From: Actinomycetospora endophytica
GTDB lineage: Bacteria > Actinomycetota > Actinomycetes > Mycobacteriales > Pseudonocardiaceae
Length of the DNA: 64,000 nucleotides
Assembly (NCBI RefSeq): GCF_021026375.1
Contig: NZ_JAJNDB010000001.1
Coordinates: forward strand, 434,001 to 498,000
Reading direction: 5' to 3'
Part shown: positions 24,434-32,891 of the stretch, piece by piece
Layout of the letters: the number at the start of each line of letters is the position of its first letter
Position numbering within the stretch: position 1 is the first letter of the stretch
Position numbers and translations under genes: made by a program
Notes under the pieces: model-generated
The model's database searches: none
What the model was told of the DNA's origin: nothing
Seen by the model: only the letters and a program-made list of their open reading frames with translations

Positions 24434-24961
24434 GTGAGTGAATTTCACGACGACGTGGAGATCGACCGGGCGGGTCCGCCGAATCATCTGCGGGCCGGCG
24501 AGCCGGAGCCGGCGGCACTGGACGACGTCGACCGCGCCCTGCTGCGCCATCTGGCGGCCGACGCGCGGATCACCAACGCCGCGCTGGCCGAGTCGGTGGG
24601 GATCGCGCCGTCCACCTGCCTCGCGCGGGTGCGTTCGCTGCGCGAGCGCGGGGTCGTCCGCGGGTACCACGCGGACGTCGACCCGGCCGCCGTCGGACTG
24701 CCGCTGCAGGCCATGATCTCGGTCCGGCTGCAGAGCGACGCCCGCGACCGGCTCGGCGAGTTCCTCGGCCTCGTCCGGCGCCTGCCCGCCGTGCGCGACG
24801 TGTACTTCGTCGCCGGCGAGGACGACTACCTGCTCCACGTCGCGACGGCGGGCACGGTCGGGCTGCGCGACCTCGTCGCCACCCTCAACGGTCACCGCGA
24901 CGTCGCGGGCACCGTCACCAGCCTGATCTTCGAGCACATCCGGCCGGCGCACGGCGTCTGA
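24434..24961 (+). CDS. aldR: Lrp/AsnC-family regulator of alanine dehydrogenase
   Basis: 175 aa. The N-terminal HTH is LDDVDRALLRHLAADARITN, AALAESVGIAPSTCLARVRS. The C-terminal RAM/ACT ligand domain is MISVRLQSDARDRLGEFLG, VYFVAGEDDYLLHVATAG. In mycobacteria the divergent AldR activates ald in response to alanine, so the same role is inferred. The GTG start lies directly after a -10 element without a ribosome site. Confidence 0.92.
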   Translation: MSEFHDDVEIDRAGPPNHLRAGEPEPAALDDVDRALLRHLAADARITNAALAESVGIAPSTCLARVRSLRERGVVRGYHADVDPAAVGLPLQAMISVRLQSDARDRLGEFLGLVRRLPAVRDVYFVAGEDDYLLHVATAGTVGLRDLVATLNGHRDVAGTVTSLIFEHIRPAHGV

Positions 24962-24967
24962 GCGCGC

Positions 24968-26140
24968 TCACGGCAGCACGAGCCGCGTGGCCGCCGTCGT
25001 CGCCGCCCACTGCTCGTCCCCGCCGCCGATCGCCGCTTCGGCGCCCTCGACGTCGAGCGCCTCGGCCATCGCCGATGTCCGCTCGGCGTTCTCGATCGCG
25101 AGCCGCTGGTCGTCGAGCACGACCGGGCGCAGCGTCGACTCCCACCGCCTGAACGCCTCGTCGAGCGCCGACGCCGAGGGCACGGCACCGAGCGGGCCGA
25201 GCTCGTGGGCCAGCAGGTGCGCGCCGATCATCGCGAGCGAGGTCCCCTGCCCGGACATCGGCGTGGTGCACCAGGCGGCGTCCCCGAGAAGCACGACGCG
25301 ACCGGCCGACCACCGGGGCAGCACGACCTGGGACATCGGCGCCAGGTAGAAGTCGGGCGCGTCGGCGAGCCCGGCCAGCATCCGCGGCACCCACCAGCCG
25401 CGGCCCTCGAACGCCTCGGTGACCAGCCGGCGCTGGGTGGTGAGGTCGCGGTGGTCGTAGGACAGGCCCGGCGCCTCCCAGCCCAGGTTCACGCGGACCT
25501 CGGCGTTCTCGCGGGCGGTGTAGAGCCCGGCCATCGCGTCCGGGAACCGGCAGAACACCTGCCAGCGGTCCAGCCCGAACTCGTTGGGCATCGTGTAGAC
25601 GGCGAGGTGGCTGCCGAGGTGGCGCAGGACGCCGTCGGTCGGGAACCCGGCGAGGGCGCGCACCGTCGAGTGCAGCCCGTCGGCGCCGACGACGACGTCC
25701 GCGCGCTCGGTCCGGCCGCTCGCGAGGGTGACGTCCACCCCGTCGTCGTGCTCGGCGAGAGCGGTGACGCGGTCACCGAAGACGTACTCCGCCCCGGGGG
25801 CCGCGGCGAGCAGCAGCGTCGCGAGGTCGTCGCGCAGGATCTCGACGTCCGGGCCGCCGACCGGGCCGCCGGTCAGCGTCGTCGACGTGGTGCTCATCAG
25901 CTCGCGCCCGTCGGCCGCGACGATCGACATCCCGCGCATGTCGGTGCGGGCGGCCCGGATGTCGGCGCTGATCCCGAGGCGGTCGGCGACCTCGAGCGCG
26001 GGTCCGCGGACGTCGATCGCCTGGCCGCCCGGGCGGGGTGCGGGCGAGGACTCGACGACGGTGACGCGGTGCCCGGCCCGCAGCAGGCCGTGGGCGAAGG
26101 TTGGGCCGGCGATCCCGGCGCCGGAGACGAGGACGTGCAC
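24968..26140 (-). CDS. FAD-dependent (class A) monooxygenase
   Basis: 390 aa from GTG 26140, with GGGAGA upstream. N-terminal FAD motif VLVSGAGIAGPTFAHGLLRA, second motif GADGLHSTVRALAG (the DG motif) and third motif VVLLGDAAWCTTPMSGQGTS (the GD motif) are all intact, defining the PHBH/TetX class. It hydroxylates an aromatic or polyketide substrate or inactivates an antibiotic using NAD(P)H and O2; substrate unknown. Divergent from a GntR-TetR regulator that probably controls it. Confidence 0.92.
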   Translation of the reverse strand: MHVLVSGAGIAGPTFAHGLLRAGHRVTVVESSPAPRPGGQAIDVRGPALEVADRLGISADIRAARTDMRGMSIVAADGRELMSTTSTTLTGGPVGGPDVEILRDDLATLLLAAAPGAEYVFGDRVTALAEHDDGVDVTLASGRTERADVVVGADGLHSTVRALAGFPTDGVLRHLGSHLAVYTMPNEFGLDRWQVFCRFPDAMAGLYTARENAEVRVNLGWEAPGLSYDHRDLTTQRRLVTEAFEGRGWWVPRMLAGLADAPDFYLAPMSQVVLPRWSAGRVVLLGDAAWCTTPMSGQGTSLAMIGAHLLAHELGPLGAVPSASALDEAFRRWESTLRPVVLDDQRLAIENAERTSAMAEALDVEGAEAAIGGGDEQWAATTAATRLVLP

Positions 26141-26215
26141 GAGGTTCTCCCGGAAGCAGTCTGGACGGTGTACGAACGACGGTGACCGTGCCTCGTCGTG
26201 GCCAGGGAGGACAGC

Positions 26216-27154
26216 GTGTGGCAGGACAGCGGAGGTCCCGGCGACGGCGAGGGCGGTCCCGACGACGACGTCCCGTTCCGTCGCGTCGCCGCGGCGCTGC
26301 GCGAGCGGATCGCGGCCGGGATGAGCCCCGGGGACCGGGTGCCGTCGGTCCGGGCCCTGGTCGGCGAGTTCGGCGTCGCGTCGGCGACCGCCTCGCGCGC
26401 GGTGGCCCTGCTGCGCGACGAGGGGCTCGTCGAGACCCTGCCGCGGGTCGGCACGGTCGTCGCCGCCCGGCCGGTCCGACGCCGGCCCGCCCGGCGCGCG
26501 GCCGGGGCCGCCCCGGACCGTGAGGCCGTCGTCGCGCTCGCCGTCGACCTGGCCGACGCCGACGGGCTGGCCGGGGTGTCGATGCGCCGGATCGCGGGCG
26601 AGCTCGGGCTGGCGACGATGAGTCTGTACGGCGCCGTCCGGGGCAAGGACGACCTGGTCGGTGCGATGCTCGACCACGTCTTCGCGGCCGAGCCGGAGCC
26701 CGACCTCGGACCCGCGGCCGGGTGGCGGGAGCGGCTCCGGGCGGGCGCGCGGCGCCAGTGGGCCGTGTACGGCAGGCACCCGTGGGCGGCGCGGGCGATC
26801 TCGCTGCACCGCCCGCAGCCGCTGCCCGCGCTGTTCGCGCTCGCGGAGTGGGACCTGTCGGCACTGGAGCTGGTCGAGCCCGACCCCGAGCGGCGCCTCG
26901 ACCTGCACATCGTGCTCGTCGGCTACGTCCGCGGCATGGCGATCACCCTGGCCGCCGAGCGCGAGGCCGAGGCCGACACCGGGCTGGACGCCGACTCCTG
27001 GACCGACCGCGACCCCGGCGTGAACCGGGCCCTCGCGCGCCACGCCGGACCGGCGCTGCATCGCGTCGGCCCCTACGCCTACGACCTCGAGCGGGTCTTC
27101 GCGACCGGCCTCGACCGTCTGCTCGACGGTATCGGCAGCGCCGGACTGACCTAG
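26216..27154 (+). CDS. Regulator with GntR wHTH fused to a TetR unit
   Basis: 312 aa. Residues ~10-85 are a GntR winged helix (RVAAALRERIAAGMSPGDRV, PSVRALVGEFGVASATASRA, LRDEGLVETLPRVGTVVA). A TetR-type HTH follows (AVVALAVDLADADGLAGVSM, RRIAGELGLATMSLYGAVRG), then a TetR_C ligand domain. Two DNA-binding modules in one chain occur in actinobacteria. GTG 26216 has GGGAGG six bases upstream and is preferred to GTG 26198. It probably represses the divergent FAD monooxygenase. Confidence 0.85.
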   Translation: MWQDSGGPGDGEGGPDDDVPFRRVAAALRERIAAGMSPGDRVPSVRALVGEFGVASATASRAVALLRDEGLVETLPRVGTVVAARPVRRRPARRAAGAAPDREAVVALAVDLADADGLAGVSMRRIAGELGLATMSLYGAVRGKDDLVGAMLDHVFAAEPEPDLGPAAGWRERLRAGARRQWAVYGRHPWAARAISLHRPQPLPALFALAEWDLSALELVEPDPERRLDLHIVLVGYVRGMAITLAAEREAEADTGLDADSWTDRDPGVNRALARHAGPALHRVGPYAYDLERVFATGLDRLLDGIGSAGLT

Positions 27155-27187
27155 CACAGCGTCCCGCCACGGGGCACGATCGCCGAC

Positions 27188-27568
27188 GTGGACGTGCTGA
27201 CGCGGATCGGTCTGGTGGAGCTGGCGCTCGGGGCGGTGCTCGGCTGGGCGGTCGCGGCGTCGATGATCAAGCCGGCCTGGGTGGAGCGGGCCGGCGTGCG
27301 CAAGCCGCGGCGCATCCTCCAGGCGCACCTCGACTACGTGATCATGGGCATCATCCTGATCGCGGTCGGTCTCGCCGTACCGGGGCTGCCGACCTGGCTG
27401 GCCGTCGTGATCGTCGTCGGAACCTGGGTCAACCCGACGCTGTTCGTCCCGCTGGCGTTCTCGCCCCGCGCCGCGACCCGGGCGTGGTTCCAGATCACGA
27501 GCCTGGTCTCGTTCACCGCGACCAGCGGCGGCCTGGTGGGCGCCGCCGTCGTCGGGCTGATGCGCTGA
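27188..27568 (+). CDS. Four-helix membrane protein of unknown function
   Basis: 126 aa with four hydrophobic helices (LVELALGAVLGWAVAASM, VIMGIILIAVGLAVP, LAVVIVVGTWVNPTLFVP, LVSFTATSGGLVGAAVVGLM). A His in ILQAHLDYVIMG sits at the membrane edge. The pattern vaguely recalls HabA/styrene-oxide-isomerase-like membrane proteins, but I would not assign this. It follows the GntR-TetR gene by 33 bp and ends 1 bp from the convergent flavoprotein gene. Confidence 0.65.
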   Translation: MDVLTRIGLVELALGAVLGWAVAASMIKPAWVERAGVRKPRRILQAHLDYVIMGIILIAVGLAVPGLPTWLAVVIVVGTWVNPTLFVPLAFSPRAATRAWFQITSLVSFTATSGGLVGAAVVGLMR

Positions 27569-27569
27569 C

Positions 27570-28841
27570 CTAGCCGGCGGCGGCCTCGGCCGCCTTCTTC
27601 GCGGCGCGCTGGCGGCGCTCCTCGGCCTTCTCCTGGCCCTCGTCCCAGCTCGCCTTGTTCATGATCAGGCGCCGGTACTGCATCACCTCGGCGCGCTTGT
27701 CGACCGCGAGCGCGCCGACGAGCCGGTCACCGAAGCGGTAGAGCGCGACGAAGGGACCGCCCTCGTCGCCCATCACGACCTCCTCCTCGACGTCGGCGAG
27801 GCCCTCGCCGGAGCGGGAGACGCCGACGAACTGGATGCGGCTGTCGTACCAGTCGGACCAGAAGTAGGGCACCGTCGTGTAGGGCTGCGCCGACGACGGG
27901 TCCACCGCGTTGCGGGCCGCCCGCGCCCCCTGCTCGGAGGCCGACGTCCAGTGCTCGAGGCGCATCGACGAGCCCAGGACGTCGTCGAACAGCGCATTCG
28001 GCCAGCGGGCGACGTCGCCCGCCACGTAGACCCCCGGCGCCGCGGCCAGTGTCTCGTCGGCGACCACGCCGTCGGAGAGGGTGAGCCCCGAGGACTCCAG
28101 CCAGCCGGTGTTGGGGGCCGCGCCGATCCCGACGACGAGCACGTCGGTGTCGATCACGGTGCCGTCGGCGAGCACCACTGCCTCGACCGCGTCGGTGCCC
28201 CGGACCTCGGCGACCGAGACGCCGGTGAGCACGCGGGTGCCGTGCCGCTCGTGGATGTCGGTGAGCGCCCGGCCCATCCGCTCCCCCACGCCGCGCACCA
28301 GCGGGACCGGGAGCGCCTCGACGATCGTCACCTCGTGCCCGCGCTTGCGCGCGACCGCGGCGATCTCGGAGCCGATGAACCCGGCGCCCACCACGGTCAC
28401 CCGCGGGTTGCCGTCCGCGCGGAGCAGCCGGTGCAGGTGGGCCGAGTCGTCCCGGGTCCGCAGCGTGACGACCCCGGCCAGGTCCGGCGCGCACACCGAG
28501 GCGGGCAGCGCGCGGGCGTCGGCGCCGGTCGCGATGACGAGCCCGCCGTAGCCGATCTGCTGATCGCCGACGGTGACGGTGCGGGCGTCCAGGTCGAGGG
28601 CGGTCGCGGGGGCACCGAGCACCAGCTCCACGCCGAGCTCGTCGAGCTTCTCCTGCTCGCGGTAGGTGGAGTCGCCCGGCTCGTCGTTCGCGAGGTGCTC
28701 CTTCGACAGCGGCGGCCGGTCGTAGGGCAGGTGCTCCTCCGCGCCGATCAGCGCGACCGAGCCCTCGAACCCGTCACCCCGCACCGCCTCGGCTGCCTTC
28801 AGCCCGGCCAACGATGCTCCGACCACCACCAAGTCCGCCAC
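27570..28841 (-). CDS. FAD/NAD(P)-dependent ferredoxin-reductase-type oxidoreductase
   Basis: 423 aa. FAD motif VVVGASLAGLKAAEAVRG, NAD motif VTVVGAGFIGSEIAAVAR, and the second FAD motif GVYVAGDVARWPN. A C-terminal Reductase_C domain (YFWSDWYDSRIQFVG) identifies the rhodocoxin/terpredoxin/putidaredoxin reductase group, which passes electrons from NAD(P)H to a ferredoxin for P450s or dioxygenases. A Lys/Ala-rich tail of about 30 residues is appended. No ferredoxin gene is adjacent. The GTG start at 28841 gives the standard N-terminus. Confidence 0.9.
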   Translation of the reverse strand: MADLVVVGASLAGLKAAEAVRGDGFEGSVALIGAEEHLPYDRPPLSKEHLANDEPGDSTYREQEKLDELGVELVLGAPATALDLDARTVTVGDQQIGYGGLVIATGADARALPASVCAPDLAGVVTLRTRDDSAHLHRLLRADGNPRVTVVGAGFIGSEIAAVARKRGHEVTIVEALPVPLVRGVGERMGRALTDIHERHGTRVLTGVSVAEVRGTDAVEAVVLADGTVIDTDVLVVGIGAAPNTGWLESSGLTLSDGVVADETLAAAPGVYVAGDVARWPNALFDDVLGSSMRLEHWTSASEQGARAARNAVDPSSAQPYTTVPYFWSDWYDSRIQFVGVSRSGEGLADVEEEVVMGDEGGPFVALYRFGDRLVGALAVDKRAEVMQYRRLIMNKASWDEGQEKAEERRQRAAKKAAEAAAG

Positions 28842-29002
28842 GACGCGAGACCTTATCCGCGCCGGACCACCCCGACCCACCCTCCTGTGACGGCGTCCGG
28901 GTCACCCCTTCGGGGTAGCCGGATAACGCGACCGGCCCATCGCAGCGATGGCTACTACACAGCGGTCCCCTGGCGGGGCCGCACCAGGGGTCGGGGGTCG
29001 GC

Positions 29003-29617
29003 ATGCGGGTGAGGACGACGATCGCGGGCTCGGCCGTGGCGCTGGTCGGCGCACTGGGGATCACGGCGGGCCTGGGGCTCTCCGGCGCATCCGGGTCGAC
29101 GGGGCCCGAGGCCGCGGTGGCCGCCGCGGCACCGGTCGCGCTCCCGGTCGCGAGCGTCGCGCCGACGACGACGGTGACCGCGCCGGCGAGGACCGTCGCA
29201 CCCGCCGTCGCCGTCTCGTTGCCGGCTTCGACCACGACGACGCGCACCGCCTCGTCGTCGTCCTCGTCCTCCCTGCCCTGCGGGCTCACCGACGGGGCCT
29301 GCGTCTCGATCTCGCAGAAGCGCGCCTGGCTGGTGCGCGGCGGACACGTGGTCCTCTCCGCGCCGATCACCACCGGCCGGCCCGGCGAGCGGACGCCGCC
29401 CGGCACGTTCCACGTCACCTGGAAGGACGCGGACCACCGCTCGTCCGAGTTCGATGACGCCCCGATGCCCTGGTCGGTGTTCTTCAACGGCGGCATCGCG
29501 TTCCACACCGGGAGCCTGTCGCGGCAGTCCGCGGGCTGCGTGCACCTGTCCGACTCGGCGGCGCGGACGTTCTTCCGCACGCTGCACGTCGGTGACACCG
29601 TCGTCGTGCAGCGATGA
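29003..29617 (+). CDS. Secreted L,D-transpeptidase (YkuD domain), second copy
   Basis: 204 aa. N-terminal signal segment TTIAGSAVALVGALGITAGL followed by a Thr/Ala/Ser-rich linker, then the YkuD domain with RQSAGCVHLSDSAARTFF carrying the catalytic Cys and His. Similar to the gene at 17810 (shared SEFDDAPMPWSVFFNGGIAFH versus STEFDAPMPNAVFFQPGIAFH layout, compared by short matching blocks). It cross-links peptidoglycan outside the membrane. A strong terminator hairpin follows. Confidence 0.88.
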   Translation: MRVRTTIAGSAVALVGALGITAGLGLSGASGSTGPEAAVAAAAPVALPVASVAPTTTVTAPARTVAPAVAVSLPASTTTTRTASSSSSSSLPCGLTDGACVSISQKRAWLVRGGHVVLSAPITTGRPGERTPPGTFHVTWKDADHRSSEFDDAPMPWSVFFNGGIAFHTGSLSRQSAGCVHLSDSAARTFFRTLHVGDTVVVQR

Positions 29618-29640
29618 GGTCGGTGGGACACTGACGATCC

Positions 29641-29667
29641 GGCGCCCCGCGCGGGTCGCGGGGCGCC
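29641..29667 (+). terminator. Hairpin terminator after the second L,D-transpeptidase gene
   Basis: GGCGCCCCGCG and CGCGGGGCGCC form a perfect 11-bp stem around CGGGT, 24 bp after the stop codon. No T-tract. Confidence 0.65.
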
Positions 29668-29889
29668 GGCCGTCATGGCGTCGGGACCGTTCGGGGCAGT
29701 CCCGTCGGACCGTGCGCGACCCAGCTGGGGAACGAAAGTCGCACGATGATCGGTCCGTCACGCTCCGTGGGTTGAAGCGACGCCCCGTCCAACGCGTCCA
29801 CCGGCGACCCGTGACGCGTCACGGCCGGTGACCACACGGTGGAGTGGGATCTCCAGATCCAGGTGTGAACCGCCCGGGGCTCGTCTCGT

Positions 29890-29895
29890 TAGGGT
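29890..29895 (+). promoter_or_regulatory. -10 element of a leaderless SDR transcript
   Basis: TAGGGT lies six bases before the GTG at 29902 with no ribosome site between. Confidence 0.4.
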
Positions 29896-29901
29896 GCGCC
29901 G

Positions 29902-30588
29902 GTGAGTTCCCAACGCCCGCTCGCGCTGGTCACGGGCGCCTCCCGCGGCATCGGAGAGGCGGTCGCGACGGCCCTCGCCCCGACCCACGACCTGCTGCTC
30001 GGCGGTCGTGACGCACCGGCCCTGTCCGCCGCCGCCGGCCGTCTCGGGGACCGCGCCCTGCCGTGGCCGGTGGACCTGACCGACCCCGCCGCGCTCGCCG
30101 CCGCGACGGAGCGGATCGACGAGGTCGACGTGCTGGTGCACTCGGCCGGGGTCGGCCTGCTCGGGACCGTCGAGGAACTCTCCGCGGAGGTCTGGCGGCA
30201 GCAGTTCGAGGTGAACGTCGTGGCGGTCGCGGAGCTGACGCGGCTGCTGCTCCCGGCGCTGCGGGCAGCCGAGGGCACCGTCGTGTGCGTGAACTCGGGG
30301 GCGGGGCTGGCCGCGCGACCGGGTTGGGGGTCGTACGCGGCGTCGAAGTTCGCGCTGCGGGCGTTCGCGGACTCGTTGCGGGCCGAGGAACCGTCGTTGC
30401 GGGTGTGCTCGGTGCACCCGGGCCGGGTCGACACCGACATGCAGCGCGCGGTCGTGGCCCACGAGGGCGGGACCTACGACGCGGCCTCCTACCTGCGGCC
30501 GGACTCGGTGGCGGCGGCGGTCCTGACCGCGGTGACGGCGTCGCCGGACGCGCACATCACCGATCTCGTCGTCCGGCCGAACGGCTGA
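29902..30588 (+). CDS. Short-chain dehydrogenase/reductase
   Basis: 228 aa, classical SDR: cofactor motif TGASRGIGEAV, structural motif VLVHSAGVGLLG (NNAG position), active site with VNSGAG and GSYAASKFALRAFADS (YxxxK), and PGRVDTDM. It oxidises or reduces a hydroxyl/keto group with NAD(P)(H). The acyl-CoA dehydrogenase gene starts 54 bp downstream, and the two may act in one lipid or carboxylic-acid pathway. Confidence 0.9.
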   Translation: MSSQRPLALVTGASRGIGEAVATALAPTHDLLLGGRDAPALSAAAGRLGDRALPWPVDLTDPAALAAATERIDEVDVLVHSAGVGLLGTVEELSAEVWRQQFEVNVVAVAELTRLLLPALRAAEGTVVCVNSGAGLAARPGWGSYAASKFALRAFADSLRAEEPSLRVCSVHPGRVDTDMQRAVVAHEGGTYDAASYLRPDSVAAAVLTAVTASPDAHITDLVVRPNG

Positions 30589-30641
30589 GCCCGCGCGAGG
30601 ATGGCGGGAAGTGTCAGACCCCGATCCCCGAGAGGACATCC

Positions 30642-31799
30642 GTGGACCCCTCCGACTTCGCCGACGTGCTGGCGTCGGTGCGCGAGTTCGTGCGCGAGCA
30701 GGTCGTCCCGCGTGAGGACGAGATCGAGGAGGCCGATGAGGTCCCGGAGTCGCTGCGCGCGGCGTGCAAGGCGATGGGGCTCTACGGGTTCGCCATCCCG
30801 GAGTCCTACGGCGGCATCGGGCTGTCGATGAGCGAGGAGGTCGAGCTGGCGATGGAGCTGGGCTGGACCACGCCGTCGCTGCGTTCGCTGTTCGGCACCA
30901 ACAACGGGATCGCCGGGCAGGTGCTGCTGACCGGGGGCACCGAGTCCCAGCGCGCCGGGTGGCTGCCGCGGCTGGCGTCCGGTGAGGTGGTCGCCTCGTT
31001 CGCGCTGACCGAGCCCGACGCCGGGTCGGATCCGTCGTCGCTGACGACGACGGCGGTGCGCGACGGGGAGGGGTTCGTGCTCTCGGGCACCAAGCGCTGG
31101 ATCACCAACGCCCCGCTCGCCGACGTGCTCATGGTGTTCGCCCGCACCGACCCGGACGCGTCCCCGGCCCGGGGCATCTCGACGTTCCTGGTGCCGACCG
31201 ACGCACCCGGGGTCTCGTTCAGCCAGCACGACGCGAAGATGGGCCAGCGCGGCTCCTGGACCTGCGAGGTCTACCTCGACGACGTCCGGGTGCCGGCGGA
31301 GAACCTCGTCGGCGGCGATGAGGGCCTGCACCGCGGGTATGTCACGGCGCTGAAGTGCCTGGCCCACGGCCGGCTGCACATCGCGGCGCTGTGCATGGGG
31401 ATGGCCGCGCGGCTGGTGCACGAGACGACCGCGTTCGCCTCCGAGCGCGAGCAGGGCGGGCACCCGATCGCGACGTATCAGCTGGTGCAGGGCCTGGTCG
31501 CCGACTCGGTGACCGACTGGCACGCCGGGCGTGCCCTGGTCCGCGAGGCGGCGAAGGCCTACGACGACGGCTCGGACAAGGTCACCGGGCCGTCGACGGC
31601 GAAGTACTTCTGCTCCGAGGCGGTCGGGCGGATCGCCGACCGGGCGGTCCAGGTGCACGGCGGCTCGGGCTACATGCGCGGGGTGCCGGTGGAGCGCATC
31701 TACCGCGACGTGCGGCTGTTCCGCATCTACGAGGGGACCAGCCAGATCCAGCAGGTGATCATCGCGCGCGGGGCGCTCGGGAAGGCCGCCCGCGGCTGA
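30642..31799 (+). CDS. Acyl-CoA dehydrogenase
   Basis: 385 aa. Residues run from the N-terminal helical domain (YGFAIPESYGGIGLSMSE) through FALTEPDAGSDPSSLTTTA and SGTKRWITNAPLADVLMVFA to the C-terminal YRDVRLFRIYEGTSQIQQ, where the Glu of YEGTS is the usual catalytic base. It introduces a 2,3-double bond into an acyl-CoA with FAD. GTG 30642 has GAGAGGA upstream. Chain-length preference cannot be judged. Confidence 0.93.
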   Translation: MDPSDFADVLASVREFVREQVVPREDEIEEADEVPESLRAACKAMGLYGFAIPESYGGIGLSMSEEVELAMELGWTTPSLRSLFGTNNGIAGQVLLTGGTESQRAGWLPRLASGEVVASFALTEPDAGSDPSSLTTTAVRDGEGFVLSGTKRWITNAPLADVLMVFARTDPDASPARGISTFLVPTDAPGVSFSQHDAKMGQRGSWTCEVYLDDVRVPAENLVGGDEGLHRGYVTALKCLAHGRLHIAALCMGMAARLVHETTAFASEREQGGHPIATYQLVQGLVADSVTDWHAGRALVREAAKAYDDGSDKVTGPSTAKYFCSEAVGRIADRAVQVHGGSGYMRGVPVERIYRDVRLFRIYEGTSQIQQVIIARGALGKAARG

Positions 31800-31827
31800 G
31801 CTCGTCGGCAGCCTTCCGCTGCCGCCC

Positions 31828-31877
31828 GCACGAGGGGAACCCTCGAGCGCATGGAGCGACCGGATCCTCCCCTCGGG
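31828..31877. repeat. Palindromic element R3, intergenic copy
   Basis: GCACGAGGGGAACCCTC at the left and TCCCCTCGGG at the right of a 50-bp element; 40 of 50 positions match the first copy inside copA at 9981-10030. It sits 28 bp after the acyl-CoA dehydrogenase stop. Confidence 0.85.
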
Positions 31878-31906
31878 AACCCGCTCGCCTGCCGCACGAC
31901 CGCTCC

Positions 31907-31942
31907 TTGACGCCAAGCGCTTTGCGCCGCAAACTTGTTTGC
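31907..31942 (+). promoter_or_regulatory. Promoter with overlapping palindromic operator
   Basis: TTGACG (31907-31912) and CAAACT (31930-31935) are plausible -35 and -10 elements 17 bp apart. GCAAAC-TT-GTTTGC (31929-31942) is a perfect inverted repeat covering the -10, and AAGCGCTT (31915-31922) is a second short palindrome. The winged-helix regulator encoded two genes downstream in the same operon is the likely ligand, giving autoregulation. Confidence 0.55.
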
Positions 31943-31962
31943 ACCGAACGAGGAGCGCACTC

Positions 31963-32589
31963 ATGGACACGAGCACCCACGACGGCCCGGCCGAGCACCC
32001 GACCGCGGCCGACGCCCTGGCCGCCATCGACGCGCAGCAGCAGCGCACCACGACGGCGCTGCGCCCCAGCCCGCTCGGCATGTTCCTGCCGTGGGGCCTC
32101 GGCTACCTGGTCGGCTTCGGCGGCGTCTGGCTGGCGATCCGCGGTGTCCTGCCCGACGCCGTCGTCACCGTCCTGCTGGTCGTCGCCGCGATCGTGCCGC
32201 TGGCGAGCACCGGGATCACCGTCGCCCGCAGCACCCACGGCCTCGCGGGCCCGACGAAGCGTATCGGCGCCCTGTACGGCTGGGCCTGGCTGCTCGGGTT
32301 CGCCGCGCTCTTCGCGATCAACATCCGGGTCGGGTTCCTCGGGGTGCCGGGTCCGACGCTCAGCCTGATCTGGTCGGGCTCCGCGCTGCTCGTCGTCGGG
32401 CTGCTCTACCTCGCGGGCGGCGCGCTGTGGAACCACGTGCCGCAGTACGTCCTGGGGGTGTGGACGCTCGCGACCGGCGTGCTCAGCGTCTTCGTCGGCT
32501 ATCCCGCGAACTTCGCCGTGCTGGCGCTGGCCGGCGGGGGCGGGTTCATCGTCCTGGGCCTGTGGCTGCACGCGAAGAGCCGCCGGTGA
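31963..32589 (+). CDS. Six-helix membrane protein of unknown function
   Basis: 208 aa with a polar N-terminus and six hydrophobic segments (MFLPWGLGYLVGFGGVWLAI, VVTVLLVVAAIVPLAS, LYGWAWLLGFAALFAINI, LSLIWSGSALLVVGLLYLAG, YVLGVWTLATGVLSVFVG, FAVLALAGGGGFIVLGLW). It matches the kind of actinobacterial membrane protein usually found coupled to a small winged-helix regulator. ATG 31963 has GAGGAG eight bases upstream. Stop and start of the next gene overlap (GTGA). Confidence 0.75.
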   Translation: MDTSTHDGPAEHPTAADALAAIDAQQQRTTTALRPSPLGMFLPWGLGYLVGFGGVWLAIRGVLPDAVVTVLLVVAAIVPLASTGITVARSTHGLAGPTKRIGALYGWAWLLGFAALFAINIRVGFLGVPGPTLSLIWSGSALLVVGLLYLAGGALWNHVPQYVLGVWTLATGVLSVFVGYPANFAVLALAGGGGFIVLGLWLHAKSRR

Positions 32590-32891
32590 GCACCGACCAG
32601 ACCCCGGTCGGGCTCGACCCGGTCATCCACGCCCAGGCCCGGCTCCGGGTGACGGCGACGCTGGCCGCATTGAGCCCGGACGACCGGCTGACGTTCCCGC
32701 GCCTGCAGCAGCTGCTGGACATGACCGCGGGGAACCTCTCGACCCACCTGCGCAAGCTCGAGGACGCCGGGTACGTCGAGGTGACGAAGGCCCACGAGCG
32801 CCGGACCTCGGTCACCTACGCGGCCCTGACCCCGGCCGGCCGGCGGGCGTTCGAGCAGTACCGGGAGTCGTTGCGCGGCCTGTTGGGCTGA
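32586..32891 (+). CDS. Winged-helix regulator (MarR/ArsR-like, single domain)
   Basis: 101 aa: RLRVTATLAALSPDDRLTFP, RLQQLLDMTAGNLSTHLRKL, EDAGYVEVTKAHERRTSVTY, AALTPAGRRAFEQY. This is the single-domain 'winged helix DNA-binding' family (PF13601 type). It overlaps the upstream membrane protein gene by GTGA and probably controls the shared promoter at 31907-31942. Its stop codon lies in the palindrome at 32888-32967. Confidence 0.85.
   Translation: MSTDQTPVGLDPVIHAQARLRVTATLAALSPDDRLTFPRLQQLLDMTAGNLSTHLRKLEDAGYVEVTKAHERRTSVTYAALTPAGRRAFEQYRESLRGLLG

Noticed and set aside
27188..27568. Styrene-oxide isomerase / hydroxylaminobenzene mutase assignment
   Set aside because: Only a loose resemblance of helix pattern and one His; not enough to name a function.
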